Shown here: positions 48,640 through 57,133 of the stretch, one piece after another
Numbering within the stretch: position 1 is the first letter of the stretch
How the letters are laid out: every line of letters starts with the position of its first letter
From: an uncultured Pseudomonadota bacterium
Lineage (GTDB): Bacteria; Pseudomonadota; Gammaproteobacteria; Burkholderiales; SG8-39
Direction: 5' to 3'
NCBI GenBank assembly: GCA_903921325.1
Contig: CAIXPL010000019.1
Span: forward strand, 124,001-188,000
DNA length: 64,000 nt
Program-made: the position numbers and the translations under genes
Notes under the pieces: generated by a model
Database searches by the model: none
Told to the model about the DNA's origin: nothing
Seen by the model: only the letters and a program-made list of their open reading frames with translations

Positions 48640-49488
48640 ATGTCGATGTGGCTTGAAATGCTTGGATGCGAGTACCGCATGGGCTATGTGAATGCCGGTG
48701 GTATACGCACCCGCTACCTGGAGGCGGGCAGCGGCCATCGCGACACGCTCATATTCCTGCATGGCAGTGGCGGCTATCTTGAGGCCTATCTGCGTAACAT
48801 TCCTGAGCATGCCAAGCATTACCGGGTGTTTGCGATCGACATGATCGGCCACGGCTTCAGCGACAAGCCCGATCACCCCTACGAGCCCAGACACTATGCC
48901 ACTCATGTATGCGCATTTCTCGATGCGATGGGCATCGAACGGGCCCACCTGTCGGGGGAATCTCTTGGCGGCTGGGTAGCGGAATACACTGCGGCCCATC
49001 ACCCTGACCGGGTCAACAAGATCATTCTCAACACCGCTGCGGGCGTTCACTACGACCCGGCCGTGAGCGCACGCATTCATTCGATGTCGATCGCCGCGGC
49101 AGGCACGCCCAATCGCGAGAACATTCGCAAACGTCTGGAGTGGTTGATGCTCGACCCCAGCATCGTCACCGAAGAGATGGTCGATATGCGCTACCGGGTG
49201 TACACGCAACCCGGGTTTGCCCGCGCGATGGAAAACATCATGTGCCTGCACACACCCGAATACCGTTTACCGAATCTGATGACCGAGCAGGAATGGTCAC
49301 TCATCGAAGCCCCCACGCTGGTGATGTGGACGAGCCATGATCCGGGCAGCACGATCGAGGTGGGGCAGAAGCTTGCACGGGGCATCCGCGGTGCGCGCTT
49401 TGAGGTGATGAGCAACTGCGGTCACTGGCCGCAATTTGAAGACCCGGCCACGTTCAACCGCCTGCAACTGGAATTCCTGGCAGCGTGA
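48640..49488 (+). CDS. Alpha/beta hydrolase, MhpC-like
   Basis: 282 residues from ATG 48640; a GTG one codon upstream is less likely and CAGGGAG precedes. Nucleophile elbow LSGESLGGWVAEY (S108), oxyanion HGSGGYLEAY, Asp in VMWTSHDPGS and His in NCGHWPQFEDP. The pattern is close to meta-cleavage-product C-C hydrolases such as MhpC. No extradiol dioxygenase is present nearby, so a different ring-opened substrate or an ester is possible. Overlaps the next gene by 4 bp. Confidence 0.83.
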   Translation: MSMWLEMLGCEYRMGYVNAGGIRTRYLEAGSGHRDTLIFLHGSGGYLEAYLRNIPEHAKHYRVFAIDMIGHGFSDKPDHPYEPRHYATHVCAFLDAMGIERAHLSGESLGGWVAEYTAAHHPDRVNKIILNTAAGVHYDPAVSARIHSMSIAAAGTPNRENIRKRLEWLMLDPSIVTEEMVDMRYRVYTQPGFARAMENIMCLHTPEYRLPNLMTEQEWSLIEAPTLVMWTSHDPGSTIEVGQKLARGIRGARFEVMSNCGHWPQFEDPATFNRLQLEFLAA

Positions 49489-50480
49489 ACTGGATGAGCG
49501 CGCTGCGGCTGATCGCGACAGCCTTGATGGCAGGCCTGGCCCTGATTCCCCTCTGGCCGGGACAGGGCGAGGCGCTCGCGCAGGGCTATCCGAATCATCC
49601 GATCCGGCTGGTGGTGCCCTTTCCGCCGGGCGGACCGGCCGACATCCTGGCACGCAACATCACCACCCGCTTGTCCGAGGTCTTGGCACAACAGATCGTG
49701 ATCGAGAATCGCGGTGGTGGCAACGGCAATATCGGTACCGATCTGGTGGCGCATGCGCTGCCCGATGGATACACGCTTCTGTTGCTGCCCTCGGCGGTGA
49801 TTGCCAACCAAAGTCTGTACGCGAAGCTGCCATTCAACATTCAGCGCGACTTCGCGCCGGTCGCACCGATCGCATCCTTTGCGCTGATGCTGGTCACTCA
49901 CCCCAGCGTGCCTGCGCGTAGCGTGGCTGAACTGATCGCGCTTGCCAAAGCGCGTCCTGGCACGCTCAATTACGGCTCGGCCGGGTCAGGCGGCGGCGCG
50001 CATCTGGCTGCTGCCTCGTTTGCTACCGCGGCCGGTCTTGAACTGGTGCACATCCCCTATAAAGGCACCGGCCCTGCGGTGGCCGATCTGCTGGGCGGGC
50101 AGGTGGCCTTCATGTTCGCGAGCATCCCCTCGGTCATTCAGCATGTGAAGGCAGGCAAGCTGCGCGCGCTGGCGGTCTCCAGCGCGCGGCGCAGCGCGCT
50201 TGCGCCCGATCTACCGACCATTGCCGAATCGGGCATGCCCGGTTATGACATTGCCTCGTGGTTTGGACTGGTGGCACCGGCCGGTCTGCCGGGCGAACTC
50301 GCCAGTCGCCTCAACGCGGCGGTCGGTCGCATCGTTCGATCGGCCGAATTCAAAGAACAATTGCAGGCCGAAGGCGGTGACGCCATGGACCTGTCGGTGG
50401 AGGCTTTTGGTGAGTTCATTCGCGCCGAGTCAGTGCGCTGGGCGCGCGTGGTTCGTGATGCCGGTGCCCACCTGGACTAA
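49485..50480 (+). CDS. Bug/TTT-family periplasmic solute-binding protein
   Basis: The 331 residues from GTG 49485 (ATG at 49494 is an alternative) have a signal peptide (LIATALMAGLALIPLWPGQG, then EALAQG). The Bug fold follows: IRLVVPFPPGGPADILARNI, NRGGGNGNIGTDLVAHALPD, HIPYKGTGPAVADLLGGQV and PDLPTIAESGMPGYDIASW. Bug proteins bind carboxylates, often for tripartite tricarboxylate transporters or as sensors. No tctA/tctB is nearby. It probably captures the acid degraded by this cluster. Confidence 0.92.
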   Translation: MNWMSALRLIATALMAGLALIPLWPGQGEALAQGYPNHPIRLVVPFPPGGPADILARNITTRLSEVLAQQIVIENRGGGNGNIGTDLVAHALPDGYTLLLLPSAVIANQSLYAKLPFNIQRDFAPVAPIASFALMLVTHPSVPARSVAELIALAKARPGTLNYGSAGSGGGAHLAAASFATAAGLELVHIPYKGTGPAVADLLGGQVAFMFASIPSVIQHVKAGKLRALAVSSARRSALAPDLPTIAESGMPGYDIASWFGLVAPAGLPGELASRLNAAVGRIVRSAEFKEQLQAEGGDAMDLSVEAFGEFIRAESVRWARVVRDAGAHLD

Positions 50481-50589
50481 CGGTGTGACCGTCGCAGGCT
50501 CGCACTGAGGGTGATTGAGTGAGCAGACCGAAACAGCGCGCGGCGAGCGAAATGGCAATGACTGAACGGACACAGTAGGGGAGAGGCCA

Positions 50590-52776
50590 ATGAGCACGGC
50601 GACAGTGACGGAGGCGGCCAGCCAAGGGGCGCAGCCCGGACCGATGCGATGGCTGGTGGCGACGCTACTGCGGCTCGTGTTTCGCGTGCAGGTGAGTGGC
50701 GATCCGGGGTCGTTTCGTAATCCACGTACCCTGATCGTGGCCAATCATGAATCACTGCTCGACGGGCTGCTGCTCGGACTGGTCCTGCCGCCTGAGGCGA
50801 TCTTTGTGGTGCACTCGACGGTACTCAACAGTCGCATCTCGCGCTGGGTGCTCAGTCACGTGCGTCATTTCGCCGTTGATTCGGCTAACCCCCTCGCCAT
50901 GAAAATGATCGTCAAACTGGTCGAATCAGGCACTCCGGTGGTGATTTTTCCAGAGGGGCGGCTGACCGTCACCGGGTCGCTCATGAAAGTCTATGACGGT
51001 GCGGCATTTACCGCCGCCAAGACAGGTGCCACCATTGTGCCGGTACATATCGATGGGGCATCGCGCAGCTACTTCGGGCGCCTGGCCGGTATCTACCCGC
51101 TGCAGTTCTTCCCGCGGATCCGGATTTCGATCCAACCCCGGCGCAGCATCCCCATGCCGGCCTTGCCTTCGGCCAAGCAACGGCGCCGGCGTGCCGGTGA
51201 AATAATGCGCGCCATCCTGCTCGACATGCTGGTGGCCACGCGGCCGCAGCGCACTCTCTATGACGCGTTTCTGGATGCCCGGCGCACCTTTGGCAATGGC
51301 TATCGGCTGGTCGAGGACGTACGCTTGCAAGAGGAGTCCTACGGCACCCTGCTGCGCATGGCGCTTGGTCTGTCGAGGGCATTGCGCCGCTTGACCCAAC
51401 CCGACGAAGTGGTCGGAGTGATGACCCCCAACGCGGCCCCGACGCTCGGGTTGATTCTCGCCTTGTCGCTCAGCCGGCGCGTGCCGGCCATGATCAACTA
51501 CACCGCGGGTGCTGAAGGGGTGGCCGCCGCCTGCACCGCAGCCTGTGTGCGCCAGATCATCACGTCGCGCAGCTTTGTCGAGAAGGCCCATCTGGGGCCT
51601 CTGATCGCGGGCCTCGATGGCATCACCGTGCACTATCTGGAGGACTTTCGCGCCCAGCTCGGCTGGCTCGACTTCTTGTGGATACGCTGGCATCAATGGT
51701 GGCCCGCCTCGGCGGCCCGCGCACAAGGCCCGCAGTCACCGGCAGTGGTGCTGTTCACCTCGGGCTCCGAGGGCCGTCCCAAGGGTGTGGTGCATTCGCA
51801 TGCCTCACTCCTGTCCAATGTCGCGCAGGTGCGTGCGGTGGCCGATTTCACGCCGCTTGACCGCTTCATGATCGCGCTACCGATGTTTCATTCCTTCGGG
51901 CTCACCTGCGGCACCATCCTGCCACTGGTATCAGGTTGCAAGGTGTTTCTGTATCCAAGTCCGCTGCACTACCGCATCATTCCCGAGCTGGTGTATGACC
52001 GCGATTGCACGGTGTTGTTTGGCACCTCGAGCTTTCTGGGCAACTATGGCAAGTTTGCCCACCCCTATGACTTTGGTCGCCTGCGCTATGTGGTGGCCGG
52101 TGCCGAGCGGCTCTCGGAGGACGTGCGCACGCAATGGATTACCAAGTTTGGCATTCGCATCCTGGAAGGCTATGGCGTGACCGAGTGTGCCCCGGTGGTT
52201 GCGGTCAATGTGCCCATGGCCTGCCGTATCGGTAGCGTCGGCCAGTTGGTACCGGGCATGCGTCACGAGATTGAACCCTTGCCTGGCATTGAGAGTGGTG
52301 GCGTACTCCATGTCAGCGGCCCGAATGTCATGTTGGGCTACTACCTCTATGACCAGCCTGGCGTGCTGCAACCACCGGCCTCGCGTGGCGCAGGGTGGTA
52401 TTCAACCGGCGACATCGTGCAGATCGACGACGAGGGTTTTGTGCATATCCGCGGGCGGGTCAAACGCTTTGCCAAGATCGCCGGCGAGATGATCTCGCTG
52501 GAACTCGTCGAGAGTATTGCGAGTCACGCCTGCCCGGGCATCACGCACGCGGCAACCACGCGCAGTGACCCCGCGCGCGGCGAGGCACTGGTGCTCTACA
52601 CCACATCAGTCACCTTGAGTCGCGACCAGCTGCTTACCGCAGCACGCAGCCTGGGCGCGCCCGAGCTGGCCGTGCCACGCCAGATCGTGCCGGTCGATGC
52701 CATTCCGTTACTGGGCACCGGCAAGGTGGATCATGTCACCCTGCGCCGCTGGGCCGAGACGCTGGGGGCGCCATGA
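50590..52776 (+). CDS. aas: Bifunctional acyl-ACP synthetase / lysophospholipid acyltransferase Aas
   Basis: 728 residues in two domains. The N-terminal PlsC-like acyltransferase has NHESLLD (N52-D58) and FPEGRLTVTG (120-). The C-terminal AMP-forming ligase has VVLFTSGSEGRPKGVVHSH, LEGYGVTECAPVVAVNVPMA, YSTGDIVQIDDEGFVHIRGR and LLGTGKVDHVTLRRW. This matches E. coli Aas (719 residues), which re-acylates lysophosphatidylethanolamine at the inner membrane. The downstream LplT flippase gene confirms the assignment. A strong GGGGAGAGG Shine-Dalgarno precedes the ATG. Confidence 0.92.
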   Translation: MSTATVTEAASQGAQPGPMRWLVATLLRLVFRVQVSGDPGSFRNPRTLIVANHESLLDGLLLGLVLPPEAIFVVHSTVLNSRISRWVLSHVRHFAVDSANPLAMKMIVKLVESGTPVVIFPEGRLTVTGSLMKVYDGAAFTAAKTGATIVPVHIDGASRSYFGRLAGIYPLQFFPRIRISIQPRRSIPMPALPSAKQRRRRAGEIMRAILLDMLVATRPQRTLYDAFLDARRTFGNGYRLVEDVRLQEESYGTLLRMALGLSRALRRLTQPDEVVGVMTPNAAPTLGLILALSLSRRVPAMINYTAGAEGVAAACTAACVRQIITSRSFVEKAHLGPLIAGLDGITVHYLEDFRAQLGWLDFLWIRWHQWWPASAARAQGPQSPAVVLFTSGSEGRPKGVVHSHASLLSNVAQVRAVADFTPLDRFMIALPMFHSFGLTCGTILPLVSGCKVFLYPSPLHYRIIPELVYDRDCTVLFGTSSFLGNYGKFAHPYDFGRLRYVVAGAERLSEDVRTQWITKFGIRILEGYGVTECAPVVAVNVPMACRIGSVGQLVPGMRHEIEPLPGIESGGVLHVSGPNVMLGYYLYDQPGVLQPPASRGAGWYSTGDIVQIDDEGFVHIRGRVKRFAKIAGEMISLELVESIASHACPGITHAATTRSDPARGEALVLYTTSVTLSRDQLLTAARSLGAPELAVPRQIVPVDAIPLLGTGKVDHVTLRRWAETLGAP

Positions 52777-53942
52777 GCCGTGCCTTGGCCGCGGTCCTCG
52801 CCGCACAGTTTCTATCCGCCCTGGCCGACAACGCCTTGCTTTTTGGCGCTCTGGCGCTCTTGCGCGCGCAACACTTTCCCGATTGGAGCGCGCCGCTGCT
52901 GCAAGAATTCTTTGTGATCGGATTCATCGTGCTCGCGCCTTTTGTCGGCGGCATTGCCGACGCGTACCCCAAGGGTCGCGTGATGTTGATTGCCAATGCG
53001 GTGAAGCTCTTTGGCGCGTTGTCGATGTGGGCGGGGGTCAATCCGTTTCTCGCCTATAGCCTGGTCGGCATTGGAGCGACCACCTATTCACCCGCCAAGT
53101 ACGGCATCCTGAGTGAGATCGTTCCACCCGCGCAGTTGGTCATGGCCAACGGTCTGCTCGAGGGTTCGACGATCGCGGCCATCCTGGCGGGCGCCATCGC
53201 GGGCGGGGCCCTGGCTGACTGGGATGTCAACGGCGCGCTCCTGTGCATAGCGCTGTGTTATGCGCTCGCCGCAGCGGCCAATCTGCTCATTCCGCGCCTG
53301 CCCGCCGCGCATCCCCAGCGCCTGGCAGCCGGCCCAATGATTAAAGAGTTCGCACTCAGTGTAGGACAGTTATTACGCCTGCCCGATGCGCGCTTTTCGT
53401 TGGCGGGCACCAGTCTTTTCTGGGGAACCGGTGCCACGATGCGCTTCCTGGTGATCGCCTGGGTACCGGTCGCCCTGGGCATCGTCAATAACAAGATGCC
53501 TGCGTATTTGAACGCGGTGGTCGCTGTGGGGATCGTGATCGGTGCAGGGTGCGCCGGACGTTGGGTGAAACTGAGCAACGTCAATCGCGTGCTACCGGCC
53601 GGCGTGCTGCTTGGGGTAGCCGTCATGCTGCTCGCGATCACACGCGATTTATATCCCGCGTTCGCAGTCATGGTGACGGTGGGGGTCTGCGGCGGCTTTT
53701 TCATCGTGCCGCTGAACGCTCTGCTACAAGAAAAAGGGCATGAAACCATCGGCGCAGGGCACGCCATTGCAGTGCAGAATCTGCTTGAAAATATGACCAT
53801 GCTGTTGATGATCGGGCTGTACACGCTCGCGCTTCGCGCCGGGTTCGGCGTGACCACCGTGGCGCTGGGGTTTGGTCTGTTCCTGGTGGTTTCGATGAGT
53901 ATTTTGTGGCGAGCCCGACTGCGCCAGCACCCGCTGGGCTGA
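52773..53942 (+). CDS. lplT: Lysophospholipid transporter LplT (MFS)
   Basis: 389-residue MFS protein with about twelve helices, flipping lysophospholipids to the cytosolic leaflet for Aas. It contains LAAQFLSALADNALLFGALA, FVGGIADAYPKGRVMLIANA, TYSPAKYGILSEIVPPAQLV and MANGLLEGSTIAAILAG, all LplT-like, and PLNALLQEKGHETIGAGHAI later. The stop of aas overlaps its start by 4 bp. In E. coli the two genes are also an operon. Confidence 0.92.
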   Translation: MSRALAAVLAAQFLSALADNALLFGALALLRAQHFPDWSAPLLQEFFVIGFIVLAPFVGGIADAYPKGRVMLIANAVKLFGALSMWAGVNPFLAYSLVGIGATTYSPAKYGILSEIVPPAQLVMANGLLEGSTIAAILAGAIAGGALADWDVNGALLCIALCYALAAAANLLIPRLPAAHPQRLAAGPMIKEFALSVGQLLRLPDARFSLAGTSLFWGTGATMRFLVIAWVPVALGIVNNKMPAYLNAVVAVGIVIGAGCAGRWVKLSNVNRVLPAGVLLGVAVMLLAITRDLYPAFAVMVTVGVCGGFFIVPLNALLQEKGHETIGAGHAIAVQNLLENMTMLLMIGLYTLALRAGFGVTTVALGFGLFLVVSMSILWRARLRQHPLG

Positions 53943-53995
53943 GGTGTACCGATCATCAATGACAATCAACCCGCAGAACCCCGGAGACCTGGATC

Positions 53996-55474
53996 ATGAC
54001 CTACGAGCTGCCCGTCGATCGGTTGTTCATTGCAGGTGCGTGGCGGCAAGGACGCGGTGCACCAATCAACTCGCATTTTCCCGCCGATGGCACGCTTAAC
54101 CGCGTCGTGCATGGCGCTTCAATTGAAGATGTCGATCTGGCCATTGAACGCGCCCAGACGGCCGTGAGCGATCCCGCCTGGCGCTCACTGCGCCCACATG
54201 AGCGTGCTCGTTTCCTCTACAAAATCGCCGACGGCATCGCACAGACCGCTGAGCGTATCGCCTACGTTCAATCACGCGACACCGGCAAGACGATCACTGA
54301 GACCACGGCATTGGCGCTGAGCGCCGCGGGCACGTTCCGATACATGGGGGCGGCCCTGGAGACCCTGGAGGACGCACTCACCCCCTCACGTGGCGACTAC
54401 CTCACCTTCTCCGTCTATGAAGCTCTGGGGGTGACCGCTGGCATCACACCCTGGAATTCGCCAATTGCCTCGGACGCACAGAAGGTTGCCCCGGCACTTG
54501 CCGCGGGCAACGCCATATTGCTCAAGCCCGCCTCATGGAGTCCACTGGTTTGCCTTGAACTGGCGCGAGTCATCGAGGCTTCGGGTCTGCCCGCTGGATT
54601 GTTCTCGGTACTGCCGGGCAGCGGCAGTCTGGTTGGCGAACGGCTAGTGACTGATCGGGCCATTCGCAAGGTGTCCTTTACTGGCGGTACCGAAGTCGGA
54701 CGAGGTATCGCGCGCAAGGCAGCCGAGAAGCTGATGCCGGTGTCGCTCGAACTGGGCGGCAAGTCGCCCACCATCGTGTTCGCCGATGCCGATCTGGATG
54801 TGGCGGTTGCCGGGGTGCTCTTCGGCGTGTTTTCGTCGACCGGACAGTCGTGCATTGCCGGATCGCGGCTTTTCGTACAGCGCGCTATCTATGACACATT
54901 CGTCAGCAAGCTGGTGGCGGCCACCCAGGCGCTGCGCATCGGCCACTCGTTTGATCGCACGACACAGGTCGCGCCCCTCATCCATCCGGATCATCGCAGC
55001 GACGTGGAAGCGCATGTCCGACGCGCCCTGGCCGAGGGTGCCGAGCTCTTGACGGGCGGTGAGCGCCCGCAGGGGGCGACCTATGAGGGCGGCGTGTACT
55101 ACCGCCCCACCATCCTCGCTGGTGTAGACAATGCGGCTGCCATTTGCCGCGAGGAGATCTTCGGACCCGTTCTGGTGGTACTGCCCTTTGATGATGAGGG
55201 CGATGTCATCGCGCAGGGCAATGACAACGAATACGGTCTTGCCTGTGGCATTTACACCGCTGATTTCGCCAAAGCCTGGCGCGTCGCGCGCGGCATTGAG
55301 GCGGGCACCGTATGGATCAACACCTACAAGCAGTTTTCCATCTCCACCCCGTTTGGTGGCGTGAAAGACAGTGGTGTGGGACGGGAAAAAGGACGCGAAG
55401 GAATCCGCGCCTGGATGGCGCAAAAGTCGATCTATTTTGATTTGAGCGGCAAACCGCATCCGTGGGCGCGCTAG
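53996..55474 (+). CDS. Aldehyde dehydrogenase
   Basis: NAD(P)-dependent ALDH of 492 residues. N154 (TPWNSP), E252 in SLELGGKSPTIVF and C286 in STGQSCIAGSRLFV are the catalytic trio; GSGSLVGERLV and FTGGTEVGRGI form the cofactor site. FGGVKDSGVGREKGREGI ends the C-terminal part. Overall pattern suggests betaine aldehyde/semialdehyde type enzymes. It follows lplT by 53 bp with its own GGAGA. It could oxidise an aldehyde formed in the catabolic cluster; substrate unknown. Confidence 0.9.
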   Translation: MTYELPVDRLFIAGAWRQGRGAPINSHFPADGTLNRVVHGASIEDVDLAIERAQTAVSDPAWRSLRPHERARFLYKIADGIAQTAERIAYVQSRDTGKTITETTALALSAAGTFRYMGAALETLEDALTPSRGDYLTFSVYEALGVTAGITPWNSPIASDAQKVAPALAAGNAILLKPASWSPLVCLELARVIEASGLPAGLFSVLPGSGSLVGERLVTDRAIRKVSFTGGTEVGRGIARKAAEKLMPVSLELGGKSPTIVFADADLDVAVAGVLFGVFSSTGQSCIAGSRLFVQRAIYDTFVSKLVAATQALRIGHSFDRTTQVAPLIHPDHRSDVEAHVRRALAEGAELLTGGERPQGATYEGGVYYRPTILAGVDNAAAICREEIFGPVLVVLPFDDEGDVIAQGNDNEYGLACGIYTADFAKAWRVARGIEAGTVWINTYKQFSISTPFGGVKDSGVGREKGREGIRAWMAQKSIYFDLSGKPHPWAR

Positions 55475-55509
55475 GCGGGGAGCATTCGCCTCCCGTCATT
55501 GAGTGGCGC

Positions 55510-55575
55510 GATGGGCACCACAGCACCACGGTACCAGGGCACCAGGGAATCAGAGCATCAAGGCATCACGGCATC
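55510..55575. repeat. Degenerate short-period repeat tract
   Basis: The ALDH-FmdE gap contains irregular CACCA/GGCATCA-type units (for example GGCATCACGGCATCAAGCA). The period is about 10 bp and the copies are poor. No promoter was recognised in it. Confidence 0.45.
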
Positions 55576-55594
55576 AAGCAAGGATTGGGGCGCA

Positions 55595-56095
55595 ATGAAG
55601 TTGACGATGAGGATCGCTGTGGCAGCGATGGTAATGAGCCTGGCTGGCGGCGTACGTGCCGAAACGGTGGAAGAATGGATCGCGCTCGGTGCGCGTGTGC
55701 ATGGCGCTTTTGGTGCATTCCTGCCGGTGGGAATCCGCATCGGTCTGGACGCCATCGACCGCCTCAAGGCGGAGCGGCGGGATCTTACGATCACCTACTG
55801 GAACGGCGATCGAGCGCCCTGCCCATGCATTGTCGATGGCGTCATGTTGGCGGCGGGTGCAAGCCCCGGCCAGGGCACAGTCATCATCGCTCCGGGGCAC
55901 GCGGCGAGCGGCGCGCTCGCCTCGGTCGTCATCACGCAGCGCCGGACCGGGGCATCGCTGCGCTACACCATCGACGACGCCTGGCTGCCAAAGATCCTCG
56001 CCTGGAACAAGGAAGTGCCCAGTGTGCGTTTTGATAATGCAATGAAAGCAGAAGGTCTGTTTACGGTCGAATCGGCGATGGACGTTAGCAAGTGA
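55595..56095 (+). CDS. Exported FmdE-like protein
   Basis: The 166 residues from ATG 55595 begin with a likely signal peptide (IAVAAMVMSLAGGVRAE). The rest resembles the FmdE domain first seen in formylmethanofuran dehydrogenase subunit E: VHGAFGAFLPVGIRIGLDAI and PCPCIVDGVMLAAGASPGQG then TVII. The usual N-terminal HGHxCPG Cys is missing (VHGAFGAF), although Cys-Pro-Cys in the second motif remains. That argues against the canonical metal site. Function unknown; it may be a periplasmic metal- or cofactor-binding protein. Confidence 0.7.
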   Translation: MKLTMRIAVAAMVMSLAGGVRAETVEEWIALGARVHGAFGAFLPVGIRIGLDAIDRLKAERRDLTITYWNGDRAPCPCIVDGVMLAAGASPGQGTVIIAPGHAASGALASVVITQRRTGASLRYTIDDAWLPKILAWNKEVPSVRFDNAMKAEGLFTVESAMDVSK

Positions 56096-56126
56096 CCAAT
56101 TTTCTGATTCACAAACTTTCCCAGAA

Positions 56127-56180
56127 TTAACTACCCACTGCGGGGTCGAATTCGACCCACCCAACGTCACCGCGCTTCAT
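56127..56180 (-). pseudogene. mazF/pemK toxin 5' fragment
   Basis: From ATG 56180 the minus strand encodes MKRGDVGWVEFDPAVGS and then TAA. This is the conserved start of MazF/PemK endoribonucleases (KRGDVWWVxFDPxxGSE). Similarity stops at the Ser, where IRKTRP and the rest of the toxin should follow, so the gene is broken after 17 codons. A short overlapping frame on the same strand (56167-56301) could be the end of the antitoxin gene but was not recognised. The fragment contains the palindrome GGGTCGAATTCGACCC. Confidence 0.7.
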
Positions 56181-56337
56181 TGGCCATGAAACCTGCTGCA
56201 CCGGGTTTGCTGCGCTTGCCAACAATCGCCCGCTCCGCCGCTTTATGTCGTGCCTTGAAGCTGGCGATTGCGGGAAATAGATTGTCGTGCTGGCGAGCCA
56301 CGCGGTGCTCTCCGTCGGCTCCTGCAAACGTGCTGGG

Positions 56338-56568
56338 TCAGGCCGCCAGTTCAATTTCCTGGCGTTTGTTACCTGTTTCGACGATCAGCCGACCATGATC
56401 TTCCGAAAGTTGCTGGTTCGCATTCAAGAGTTCGATGCCATAAATCGATCCGTCGGCCGCCAAGTCGATGTTGACCTCGTCGCTGATCTTCAGGGTCGTC
56501 ACGGTTCCGCTCTTTTCGTGGAAGCGCATATAGGCGATGTTGGCCTTCGGGTCGTAGCTCAGTTTCAT
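56338..56568 (-). CDS. DUF2283 family protein
   Basis: 76 residues from ATG 56568, preceded by GAAGGA. The sequence MKLSYDPKANIAYMRFHEKS and VNIDLAADGSIYGIELLNAN is the DUF2283 signature (short beta-rich protein, function unknown). It is the last gene of a three-gene minus-strand operon, 22 bp after the DUF4258 gene. DUF2283 and DUF4258 genes are often adjacent in bacteria, which hints at a partner pair, possibly toxin-antitoxin-like; that is inference. Confidence 0.85.
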   Translation of the reverse strand: MKLSYDPKANIAYMRFHEKSGTVTTLKISDEVNIDLAADGSIYGIELLNANQQLSEDHGRLIVETGNKRQEIELAA

Positions 56569-56590
56569 GGCCTGTCCTTCAAACAATGCT

Positions 56591-56839
56591 TCAGAAATAT
56601 TTGACGATTACCGTGATCACCAGCCAGCCGTCTTCTTCGACAGCATACGCTTCGATTTGCTTGGTGGCATAGCGTTTGCCGTTCCATTCACCACCGAACG
56701 GAGCGTTGTGCCTGAAACCCGAGCGGCCGAACTTGGCTGGAAATCGTTCGCCGTTCTCAACGGCAGCAATGACTTCGATTTCGGTCGCTCCCCTTTCTGC
56801 AAGACGCGCCAACGCGTGGGGATGCAGGCGAACGCTCAT
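56591..56839 (-). CDS. DUF4258 family protein
   Basis: 82 residues from ATG 56839 (an earlier start would overlap avd by 34 bp). The sequence MSVRLHPHALARLAERGATE and the later TKQIEAYAVEEDGWLVITVI match DUF4258, a small alpha/beta fold reminiscent of RelE-like or BrnT-like toxins. R12 and R16 with H6 and H8 are candidate functional residues. The ATG overlaps the avd stop (ATGA), so avd and this gene are coupled. No activity is known. Confidence 0.83.
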   Translation of the reverse strand: MSVRLHPHALARLAERGATEIEVIAAVENGERFPAKFGRSGFRHNAPFGGEWNGKRYATKQIEAYAVEEDGWLVITVIVKYF

Positions 56840-57132
56840 GCCGGCGCGGCCCGGTTCGCCTTCAGCCATCCACCCACCAGGCGGCCGGTTTCATCGATGG
56901 CACGGGCAGCGAACTCATAACGGGTCAGATCGAGATAACGCAGGTCCATCGCCAACCGGAACAAAAAGCGCAGCTTCTCCAATCGCAGGTTGCATGTCAG
57001 CAGATGCGATGCTGGATTCTTTGAGTAGGTCGCCTCGATCAAGCTCTCCTGCACGTCCAGCGCCAGGGTTTGCATACGATCACCGAGCAGGAACTTCTGG
57101 CTCCTTGGGAATTTTTCCACGGCGGGGATCAA
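56836..57132 (-). CDS. Avd-like four-helix-bundle protein, probably 5'-truncated
   Basis: The 98 residues (L)IPAVEKFPRSQKFLLGD, TLALDVQESLIEATYS, NLRLEKLRFLFRLAMDLRYL and YEFAARAIDETGRLVGGWLK match the bAvd family, the accessory protein of diversity-generating retroelements, where Avd binds the reverse transcriptase. No reverse transcriptase, template repeat or variable repeat is in the window. Homology starts at Leu-Ile-Pro; the first 15 or so family residues are missing and the 47-bp repeat abuts the break. A TTG start at 57132 sits 7 bp after AGGAGG (57140-57145), so the shortened gene could still be translated. Confidence 0.72.
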   Translation of the reverse strand: MIPAVEKFPRSQKFLLGDRMQTLALDVQESLIEATYSKNPASHLLTCNLRLEKLRFLFRLAMDLRYLDLTRYEFAARAIDETGRLVGGWLKANRAAPA

Positions 57133-57133
57133 C

